Positions 17,851 through 23,847 of a DNA stretch of 64,000 nt are shown here, one piece after another. The stretch is from Actinomadura harenae (GTDB taxonomy: Bacteria > Actinomycetota > Actinomycetes > Streptosporangiales > Streptosporangiaceae), in contig NZ_RFFG01000007.1 of the NCBI RefSeq assembly GCF_003696215.1, positions 62,001-126,000 on the forward strand. Reading direction: 5' to 3'. The translations under genes and the position numbers were made by a program. Position 1 is the stretch's first letter. Each line of letters opens with the position of its first letter. Under the pieces are notes generated by a model. It did not search any database, was not told the DNA's origin, and worked only from the letters and a program-made list of their open reading frames with translations.

Positions 17851-18729
17851 ATGACCGCCCAGCTCGGGGAGCCGGACAACCTCGTTCTCCAGGCCCGCGA
17901 CGTGCGCTTCGACTGGTCCGCGGTGCCGCTGCACTGGATCCCGCGCGACCCCGTCGCGACCCACCTCGTCAACGTGCTGCACATGCTGCTCCCCGCCGGC
18001 GAGGAGTGGTTCGTGCGGGTGTTCAAGGAGGCCGTCCCGCTCGTCCGCGACGACCGCCTGCGCGAGGACGTCCTCGGCTTCATCGGCCAGGAGGCCATGC
18101 ACGCCGCGTCCCACGACGGCGTCCTCGACCACTTCGTCGACCAGGGCCTCGACGTCCGCCCGTTCGTCCGGCAGGCCGAGTTCTTCTTCGAGACCATGCT
18201 CGGCGACCGCGGCCTCACCGGCGACCGCCGCCGCGCCTGGCTCAACGAGCGGATCTCCCTCATCGCCGCCATCGAGCACTTCACCGGCGTCCTCGGCGAC
18301 TGGATCCTCAACGCCGAGGCGCTCGACCGCGCCGGCGCCGACCCGATGATGCTCGACCTGCTGCGCTGGCACGGCGCCGAGGAGGTCGAACACCGGCACG
18401 TCGCGCACGAGCTGTTCATGCACCTCGACGGCCGCTACCCCGTCCGCGTCCGCGCCATGGCCGAGACGATCACCATGCTGACCTCCCTCTGGCAGCGCGG
18501 ACACCGCTACCTCATGGCCGCCGACCCCATCGTCCAGGGACGCGTCAAGGGCGGCGTCCGGCACATGCGCCGCACCGGGGCCCAGGGGCTCACCCCCAGC
18601 GGCCGCATGGTCGGCGCGTCCATCGGACGCTACCTGCGCCGCGACTACAGCCCTCTCAACGAGGGCTCCACCGAGCAGGCCCTCGCCTACCTCGCCTCGT
18701 CCCCGGCCGCCCAGGCGGCCCTGCGATGA
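17851..18729 (+). CDS. Predicted metal-dependent hydrolase (PF10118-type)
   Basis: A 292-residue helical protein from ATG 17851 with GGAG upstream. Histidine and glutamate clusters recur as in the predicted metal-dependent hydrolase family: GQEAMHAASHDGVLDHF, IAAIEHFTGVLGDW and WHGAEEVEHRHVAHELF. These fit a di-metal site in a four-helix bundle. Its stop overlaps the next gene by ATGA, so it is coupled to a Fe-S flavin reductase; the pair may form a two-component oxygenase-like system. A TCTGGACA half-site lies at 17805-17812 upstream. Confidence 0.78.
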   Translation: MTAQLGEPDNLVLQARDVRFDWSAVPLHWIPRDPVATHLVNVLHMLLPAGEEWFVRVFKEAVPLVRDDRLREDVLGFIGQEAMHAASHDGVLDHFVDQGLDVRPFVRQAEFFFETMLGDRGLTGDRRRAWLNERISLIAAIEHFTGVLGDWILNAEALDRAGADPMMLDLLRWHGAEEVEHRHVAHELFMHLDGRYPVRVRAMAETITMLTSLWQRGHRYLMAADPIVQGRVKGGVRHMRRTGAQGLTPSGRMVGASIGRYLRRDYSPLNEGSTEQALAYLASSPAAQAALR

Positions 18730-19784
18730 CCCGCATGTCCTACCCCGCCGACCTGTACGGACGCCGGGACCGCGACCGGTTCTGGGTCGCGGTCAACACG
18801 TTCTTCACCAGCGTCCAGCGGGTGCGGATGCTGCGGTCGCCCGTCCTGCCGCCCGTCCGGGAGGTCGACCGGTCGGCGGACCTGGTCGTCCGGTCCGTCC
18901 GGAAGGTCGCCGAGGACGTCGTCGCGCTCACCCTCGCCGCCCCCGACGGCGGCGTCCTGCCCGCCTGGCACCCCGGCTGCCACCTCGACCTGCACCTGCC
19001 GTCCGGACGCCGCCGCCAGTACTCCCTGTGCGGCGACCCGTCCGACCGGCGCACCTACCGCATCGCCGTCCGCCGCCTCCCGGACGGCGGGGGCGGCTCG
19101 GTCGAGATCCACGACGAGGTCACCGAGGGCGACGTCCTCAAGATCCAGGGCCCCCGCAACGCGTTCCCCCTGATCCCCCGCGACCGCTACCTGTTCATCG
19201 CGGGCGGCATCGGCATCACCCCGATCCTCCCCATGGTCCAGGCCGCCCACCGGGCCGGAGCCGACTGGCGCCTCATCTACACCGGCCGCACCCGCGAGAC
19301 CCTCCCCTTCCTGGACGAACTCGCGGGCCTCCCGTCCGCTCGCATCACCATCCGGACGGACGACACCGACGGCATCCCGACCAGCGCCGACCTCCTCGCC
19401 GACGCCACCCCCGGCACCGCCGTCCACGTCTGCGGCCCGGCCCCCATGATCGACACCATCCGCGCCGCCTTCCCGTCCGACGCGACCCTCCACTACGAAC
19501 GCTTCGCCCCGGCCCCCGTCACCAACGGCCACCCGTTCGAGGTCGAACTGAAGCGCTCGGGCCGCGTCCTGCAGGTTCCCCCCACCCGCTCGGCCCTCGA
19601 TGTCATCAAGGAAGAACAACCGGACGTCGCCTACTCCTGCCGTCAAGGCTTCTGCGGAACCTGCAAGGTCAGCGTCCTCTCCGGCGACGTCGACCAAAGA
19701 GCCCCGTCCGACCCGCCCGGCGACGACACCATGCTCATCTGCGTCTCCCGAGCCACCAAGGGCCGCCTCACCCTCGACCTCTGA
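18726..19784 (+). CDS. Phthalate dioxygenase reductase-type ferredoxin reductase
   Basis: A 352-residue electron-transfer protein. The middle holds a flavin-binding barrel (RQYSLCGDP) and an NAD-binding domain (FIAGGIGITPILPMV, HVCGPAPMID). The C-terminus is a plant-type [2Fe-2S] domain with Cys305, Cys310, Cys313 and Cys339. The N-terminal 50 residues are an extension common in oxygenase-linked reductases. It should move electrons from NAD(P)H to the coupled metal-dependent hydrolase or to the P450s of the cyp51 cluster. ATG 18726 overlaps the upstream stop by four bases. Confidence 0.9.
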   Translation: MTRMSYPADLYGRRDRDRFWVAVNTFFTSVQRVRMLRSPVLPPVREVDRSADLVVRSVRKVAEDVVALTLAAPDGGVLPAWHPGCHLDLHLPSGRRRQYSLCGDPSDRRTYRIAVRRLPDGGGGSVEIHDEVTEGDVLKIQGPRNAFPLIPRDRYLFIAGGIGITPILPMVQAAHRAGADWRLIYTGRTRETLPFLDELAGLPSARITIRTDDTDGIPTSADLLADATPGTAVHVCGPAPMIDTIRAAFPSDATLHYERFAPAPVTNGHPFEVELKRSGRVLQVPPTRSALDVIKEEQPDVAYSCRQGFCGTCKVSVLSGDVDQRAPSDPPGDDTMLICVSRATKGRLTLDL

Positions 19785-19789
19785 TTAAT

Positions 19790-19842
19790 TCCGTTGCGCC
19801 GTTTCTGAAGCCTTGGCACTCTGATGAACGTCCGCAACGGAC
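19790..19842. repeat. Inverted repeats upstream of the tRNA cassette
   Basis: TCCGTTGCG at 19790-19798 and CGCAACGGA at 19833-19841 are a perfect 9-base inverted repeat spanning 34 bases. The right arm also forms a small local hairpin (GTCCG, CAA loop, CGGAC at 19830-19842), so two alternative folds exist. It follows the reductase stop and precedes the 21-codon frame, and could be a terminator, an operator or an attenuator. Confidence 0.45.
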
Positions 19843-19868
19843 ATGAAGCCCCGAGAGGAGAACCGGCC

Positions 19869-19934
19869 ATGCTGAAGCTCTATCGACTGCCCAAGGCGTC
19901 GCTCGCCAGCACCGGCCGGTATCCCACTTCCTGA
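19869..19934 (+). CDS. Possible 21-residue leader peptide before the tRNA cassette
   Basis: ATG 19869 has a strong GAGAGGAGAA ribosome site at about 19853-19862 and opens a 21-codon frame ending at TGA 19932-19934, 43 bases before the first tRNA. The peptide begins MLKLYRLPKASLA and ends GRYPTS. It has four Leu (CTG, CTC, CTG, CTC) and two Tyr (both TAT, a rare codon here), the same amino acids as the three tRNAs downstream. It may be a leader peptide or a substrate peptide, or the match may be chance. Confidence 0.4.
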   Translation: MLKLYRLPKASLASTGRYPTS

Positions 19935-19977
19935 CTCCGGCCCGCGCCCGGGTGACGCCGAGATTCCACCAACGCGC

Positions 19978-20051
19978 GCGGCTCTGGTCCAACAGGCAGA
20001 GACGTCGGCCTTAGGTGCCGAAGGTTCGGGGTTCGAATCCCCGGAGCCGCA
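19978..20051 (+). tRNA. tRNA-Leu(UAG) with a 5-base variable loop
   Basis: A complete cloverleaf. Acceptor GCGGCTC (19978-19984) pairs with GAGCCGC (20044-20050), discriminator A at 20051, no encoded CCA. The D-stem is 3 bp (GTC/GAC) with an 11-base loop in the pattern of class II leucine tRNAs. The anticodon stem TCGGC/GCCGA is perfect; loop CTTAGGT gives anticodon UAG at 20012-20014 with U33 and G37. The variable region is only AGGTT (20022-20026), whereas bacterial tRNA-Leu normally has a long variable arm. The T-arm CGGGG/CCCCG with TTCGAAT is perfect. Confidence 0.88.
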
Positions 20052-20055
20052 CGAC

Positions 20056-20129
20056 GCCCTCGTAGTCCAATTGGCAGAGGCGTCCGGTTGAGGGCCGGGA
20101 TGGTATGGGTTCGAATCCCATCGAGGGCA
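20056..20129 (+). tRNA. tRNA-Leu(GAG) with a 5-base variable loop
   Basis: Begins four bases after the previous tRNA. Acceptor GCCCTCG (20056-20062) pairs with CGAGGGC (20122-20128), A73 at 20129, no encoded CCA. D-stem GTC/GGC with one wobble and an 11-base loop; anticodon stem TCCGG/CCGGG with a terminal wobble; loop TTGAGGG gives anticodon GAG at 20090-20092 with G37. The variable region is ATGGT (20100-20104), again lacking the class II arm. The T-arm ATGGG/CCCAT is perfect. Confidence 0.88.
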
Positions 20130-20134
20130 CGCCA

Positions 20135-20217
20135 GGGGTGGCGCCGAAGCAGGAGAGTCGGGCCTGCCTGTAAAGCAGGTGCTCAGCGCTGAGTGGGTTC
20201 GAATCCCACCCACCCCA
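20135..20217 (+). tRNA. tRNA-Tyr(GUA)
   Basis: Begins five bases after the second tRNA. Acceptor GGGGTGG (20135-20141) pairs with CCACCCC (20210-20216), A73 at 20217, no encoded CCA. D-stem CCG/CGG; anticodon stem CCTGC/GCAGG; loop CTGTAAA gives GUA at 20170-20172. The variable arm is 13 bases (20180-20192) with a short stem TCA/TGA, normal for tyrosine. Position 8 is C instead of the near-universal U, which is unusual. Confidence 0.87.
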
Positions 20218-20269
20218 CAAGGAATTCCGAATTCGCCCCGCCGCGGGCAGTCGTGATGGGATCGACTCC

Positions 20270-21073
20270 GTGCGTCCGACGAACTATGAGAACGACCTGC
20301 CGGCCAGGATGGAGCAGAACCTGGCCGAGCATGCCTGTCACCTGCACAGACAGCTCAAGGGCGCCACGGTCATGGAGACCGCCGACCTCCTGATCGCCGA
20401 CAGCGGCCTCGATGACGACACCTTCAACATCGTCGCCATGGCCCGCTTCACCCCCGAGACCGCCCCGTCGCGGATCGCGGAGACGGTGACGACGCTGACC
20501 GCCACGGGCCGCCCGTTCTCCTGGTGGGTGGGGCCCGCCTCCACGCCGGAGAACCTGGAAGCCCACCTGTCGGCCGCCGGCCTCGTGGCCACGGAACAAG
20601 AAGCGGCCATGTGGGCCGACCTGAAGGACGATCTGCCCCGTCCGCACGTGGACGGCCTCGACATCCTCCCGGTGACCACATCCGCGCAGCTCACCGACTA
20701 CGCCACGGTCCTCGCCGCCAACTGGGACCCGCCCGCCGAAACCGTACGCCGCTTCTTCGACATGGCCGCCCCACAAGCCCTGGCCCCCGACTGCAAGGCC
20801 CGCTACCTCGTCGGCTACGTGGACGACCGCCCGGTGTGCTCCGCCGAGGTCTTCGACCATGCGGGAGTCGCCGGGATCTACAACATCTCCACCCTGGCCA
20901 CCCACCGCCGCCGCGGCTACGGCGGCGCCATCACCCTGGCAGCCCTCCACACCGCCCGCAGCCGGGGGCACAACATTGCGGTGCTCCAAGCATCATCCGA
21001 CGGAGAACCCGTCTACCGCCGCCTGGGCTTCCACACCACCGCCCACTTCACCGAATACGCCATCACCTCCTGA
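20270..21073 (+). CDS. GNAT family N-acetyltransferase next to the tRNA cassette
   Basis: A 267-residue two-domain GNAT protein. The C-terminal half has the acetyl-CoA loop [10 protein letters not shown] (about residues 223-232) and the closing [17 protein letters not shown]. The N-terminal half is a degenerate GNAT-like domain. GTG 20270 is the first in-frame start after tRNA-Tyr (52 bases away); ATG 20309 is an alternative. The close spacing suggests cotranscription with the tRNAs. GNAT enzymes acetylate small amines, and some act on aminoacyl-tRNA, which makes the placement notable, but the substrate is unknown. It converges on the graspetide genes. Confidence 0.8.
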   Translation: MRPTNYENDLPARMEQNLAEHACHLHRQLKGATVMETADLLIADSGLDDDTFNIVAMARFTPETAPSRIAETVTTLTATGRPFSWWVGPASTPENLEAHLSAAGLVATEQEAAMWADLKDDLPRPHVDGLDILPVTTSAQLTDYATVLAANWDPPAETVRRFFDMAAPQALAPDCKARYLVGYVDDRPVCSAEVFDHAGVAGIYNISTLATHRRRGYGGAITLAALHTARSRGHNIAVLQASSDGEPVYRRLGFHTTAHFTEYAITS

Positions 21074-21093
21074 ACCACGCCGGTGCCGGGTGC

Positions 21094-22275
21094 CTACTCA
21101 GGCAGGGCCCAGGAGATTCCGCTGCGCGTGGAGAGCCACACACGCTGTGCTCCTGCGCGCGCTGTGAGCCCGAAGCTCGACCAGTCCGGACGGCCGAAGT
21201 CCTCCCACGACTGGTGCGCCGCCTCGACCAGGTCCCAGAGGGGACGGGGCCCGCCTTGCTCGACGCGACGCCGACCATGGTCGTCGGCAGGGTGGACCTC
21301 GGCCCAGGACCCATCGGACGCGGCAAGGCCGTAGAGCTGGAACCCGTCCTCGTGGGTGGCCCAGTAGGGAGAGGCATCGCCAAGCTGCAACTGCGCCAGG
21401 AAGGCGAACGCGGGGTCATCGAGGACGGCGGGCGCGAGCTCAGTCCCACGTATGACCTCGGCCTCGGGATAGTGAGGTTCGGCTGTGGGCTTGGCCGACC
21501 GTGCGGGCATGAATCCAGCCCATCTCGGTAGGTAGCGACCCGATGCTGTGCCGTCCTCGCCCACCTGGACGAGGACCATCGCTCCGCCAAGGCCGCCGGC
21601 GACATTGGCGAGGATGAGCCCGCCGGGCCTGGTCTGCTCGATCCAAGCAGGCGGAACGTTGGGGAACGCGCAGGTCCCGATGACGCGGTCATAAGGGGCG
21701 TTCGCAGGAAGTCCCTCGCGCCCGTCGGCGACCGCCAGCGTCGGCCGATGCCCGAGACCTGCGAGACGCTCCCGCGCACCGTCGACAAGCTGTTCGTCGA
21801 TATCGACCGATGTGACGTTGCCCGAGCCGAGACGTTCGCTCAGAAGAGCGGCGTTGTAGCCGGTGCCGGTCCCCACCTCCAGCACGGTCATGCTGTCGGC
21901 GACATTCAGGGATTCCAAGAGTCGTGCCATGAGACCAGGTGCGGTGGACGAACTGGTCCACGCGCCGCTGCGGCTCCCGTTGGCGAGTGCGACCTCAACA
22001 GGCACCCCCCTGACCTGGGTGATCAGGGTCTCGTCGGAGTAGACACCGTCAAGCCACTGCTCACGCTGGCCAGGGTCGTCCCCACTGATCAGCGTGTATC
22101 GGACGCCGTCCGGCGCGTGTTCGTACCGGGCGTAATGCGGAACGAACAAATGCCGCGGAACCCGCGCGAAGACCCGCCTCCACGTGGGATCGGCGATATC
22201 GCCGCTCTCCCTGAGCCGATCAGCGAGCGCGGCGGCCCGACGTCTGACGTCTGCGGCGATGCCGGACCGGGTCAT
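21094..22275 (-). CDS. tgmM: PIMT-like methyltransferase of a graspetide cluster
   Basis: A 393-residue SAM-dependent methyltransferase of the protein L-isoaspartyl O-methyltransferase family. The N-terminal helices are followed by the SAM motif MTVLEVGTGTGYNAALLSE and DYDRV-like positions (PYDRVIGTCAF), then a family-specific C-terminal extension of about 150 residues. In graspetide systems such methyltransferases methylate a side-chain Asp of the cyclised core, which then closes to an aspartimide. Its ATG overlaps the ligase stop by four bases. It is the last gene of the precursor-ligase-methyltransferase operon. Confidence 0.9.
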   Translation of the reverse strand: MTRSGIAADVRRRAAALADRLRESGDIADPTWRRVFARVPRHLFVPHYARYEHAPDGVRYTLISGDDPGQREQWLDGVYSDETLITQVRGVPVEVALANGSRSGAWTSSSTAPGLMARLLESLNVADSMTVLEVGTGTGYNAALLSERLGSGNVTSVDIDEQLVDGARERLAGLGHRPTLAVADGREGLPANAPYDRVIGTCAFPNVPPAWIEQTRPGGLILANVAGGLGGAMVLVQVGEDGTASGRYLPRWAGFMPARSAKPTAEPHYPEAEVIRGTELAPAVLDDPAFAFLAQLQLGDASPYWATHEDGFQLYGLAASDGSWAEVHPADDHGRRRVEQGGPRPLWDLVEAAHQSWEDFGRPDWSSFGLTARAGAQRVWLSTRSGISWALPE

Positions 22276-23240
22276 TGCTCTGCCCCTTCGAGTACGTCGG
22301 CGATGGCGGCAGCGATCGGCAGATCGCAGTGATGGGCCAGCCATCCCCACTCGCCATTGGGATTCAGGTCACCGAGAAAGAACCACTCGCCGCGCGGGTT
22401 GATGGCGAAGTCTGCCGCGCAGTAGACCAGGCCGAGCCGATCAAGGCATTCGCGTAGCCCGGCCCGCACCTCGTCGGGGACTGCCACGACCCGGTACCGG
22501 TGCGAGGCGTAGTCGGCGCGCCAGTCGATGCGTCCCTCAGGACTGTCGGTATGGATGGCAACGGCGAACATGTCATCGCCGACCACGGTGACCCGCACTT
22601 CGGCCTGCTTGGGGATCCACTCCTGGAAATAGTGCGCGGTCACGCGTATCGAGGGATCGCCGAGGGAGGTCAGGTCGGTGATCGGTGTCGCGTACAGGAT
22701 GTGCGTCGACCCCGCCTCGGTATGCACCGATCCGGCGAGCGGCTTGTAGATGATCTCGACGCCTATGGCCTTCGCCCATGCGAGTGCCTGGTCGGGCGTG
22801 TTTCCGATGAAGGTGCGGGGGATGCGCAGACCGGCGGAGACAGCGGTCGACAGTTGAAGTGGCTTGTACTCCGCGGCGGCGGTACGCGTGGGGTTGTTGA
22901 CCCAGGCGCAGTCGAGGGCATGCAGCACCCCACCGAACCCGAGACGCGCCTCGCCATAAGACCAAAGCTGTTCAGGCCTGGTCATTCCTTCGGGGAGTTC
23001 GAACTGCCCGGGGTGACGGAAGTAGACGCCGACGACATCTTCGAGTCGCGCTGAGTGGTGGTCTCCGATCAGTGTTCCCGACCAGATACCAGGTCCGCAC
23101 TCAGCCGACAGCGCCAGCCGTTGCGGGAAGTCAGCGGCGTCGAAGCGCATGACCGAGACGCCGCGCCGGTCGAGTTCGTGCAGGACCCTGTCTGCGGTGC
23201 CGTCGTCCCGGTTGGTGATGACGAGAACGGTTGAGGCCAT
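22272..23240 (-). CDS. tgmB: ATP-grasp graspetide ligase
   Basis: A 322-residue ATP-grasp enzyme of the RiPP maturase type. It begins VLVITNRDDGTADRVLHEL, has GVYFRHPGQFELP, the ATP-binding IIYKPLAGSVHTE segment, and the Mg-binding end CAADFAINPRGEW, FLGDLNPNGEWGWL. The family forms ester or amide links between side chains of the precursor core. It lies six bases after the precursor stop and is coupled to the methyltransferase by ATGA. Codon use has visibly lower GC than the flanking core genes. Confidence 0.92.
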   Translation of the reverse strand: MASTVLVITNRDDGTADRVLHELDRRGVSVMRFDAADFPQRLALSAECGPGIWSGTLIGDHHSARLEDVVGVYFRHPGQFELPEGMTRPEQLWSYGEARLGFGGVLHALDCAWVNNPTRTAAAEYKPLQLSTAVSAGLRIPRTFIGNTPDQALAWAKAIGVEIIYKPLAGSVHTEAGSTHILYATPITDLTSLGDPSIRVTAHYFQEWIPKQAEVRVTVVGDDMFAVAIHTDSPEGRIDWRADYASHRYRVVAVPDEVRAGLRECLDRLGLVYCAADFAINPRGEWFFLGDLNPNGEWGWLAHHCDLPIAAAIADVLEGAEQ

Positions 23241-23246
23241 CGATGT

Positions 23247-23603
23247 CTAGTCCTTTGTCGTCTCTTCGGGGGACGGCTTGCTCCCATCCGGCGTTCCAGT
23301 CGTCTCCTTGGTGCCGCCTTTGTGCCTGAACACCGGGTTTCCCGTCGCGATCTCGACGGTGAGCTGCCGGACGGGGTCGTAGATCACCGACCCGTCGGGA
23401 GCGAGGGGACGGGTCCGGGGCTGCCGGATGAACCGCAAGCCCCACGGGCGGACGCCGGTGGTCGAGGGTGGTGCGGTGCTTTCGGCCTGTACTGAAGGCA
23501 TCGGGTCGAGTGGGAACATGTCGCCGACCCTGGCGATCAGGCCACGAGACTCCCCGTCGGGTGAGCAGAGCAAGGTGTTGATCGGTTCCGGGTTCTTGAA
23601 CAT
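23247..23603 (-). CDS. tgmA: Graspetide precursor peptide
   Basis: A 118-residue precursor. ATG 23603 is chosen because AGGAG lies five bases upstream; the longer frame adds ten residues with no site. The leader contains RPWGLRF (residues 52-58), the type of motif that ligases of this family recognise. The C-terminal core, residues 97-118, is rich in Thr, Glu and Lys and nearly mirror-symmetric: TKETT before and EETTK after a central TPDGSKP. Thr/Glu pairs could form two or more ester rings, and Asp106-Gly107 is the ideal aspartimide site for the PIMT-like enzyme. PDG also occurs at residues 15-17 and 69-71. Confidence 0.88.
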   Translation of the reverse strand: MFKNPEPINTLLCSPDGESRGLIARVGDMFPLDPMPSVQAESTAPPSTTGVRPWGLRFIRQPRTRPLAPDGSVIYDPVRQLTVEIATGNPVFRHKGGTKETTGTPDGSKPSPEETTKD

Positions 23604-23699
23604 CACATCTCCTCGAAGTGATCGACTGTGCACGTTTCTCCTGGTAGTGCCGCTATCTCAGGTGGTGAGCGGAGACGGCCGACACTATGCCGCGAGGGA

Positions 23700-23717
23700 A
23701 ATGCCCCGAAGGGCATT
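23700..23717. promoter_or_regulatory. Hairpin upstream of the graspetide operon
   Basis: AATGCCC at 23700-23706 and GGGCATT at 23711-23717 enclose a CGAA loop. It lies about 97 bases upstream of the precursor ATG in the divergent spacer. It could be an operator or a stable 5-prime leader hairpin. It has no T run suited to termination. Confidence 0.45.
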
Positions 23718-23783
23718 GGCGGTATGGGAGTTATGTTCGTCGGCGGAGGGTGCTTGAAGCCAGGAAACCGTGCATGGGGTGTG

Positions 23784-23819
23784 TGACGCCATGGTGAACT
23801 GGCGTCATTCACAGTTCAC
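23784..23819. promoter_or_regulatory. Two interleaved palindromes upstream of the XRE-deformylase gene
   Basis: TGACGCCA at 23784-23791 pairs with TGGCGTCA at 23800-23807, and GTGAACTG at 23794-23801 pairs with CAGTTCAC at 23812-23819. Both are perfect and they share bases 23800-23801, so as RNA they exclude each other and as DNA they form two overlapping operators. They lie 29-64 bases upstream of the start of the XRE-deformylase gene. Confidence 0.6.
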
Positions 23820-23847
23820 TCACCCTCACGGAAGAGGTGGGAAGGCC

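Noticed and set aside
19978..20217. Attachment site of an integrative element at the tRNA cluster
   Set aside because: I looked for a second copy of the tRNA-Tyr 3-prime end and for an integrase or excisionase within the window and found neither. Checking the whole genome would be needed.
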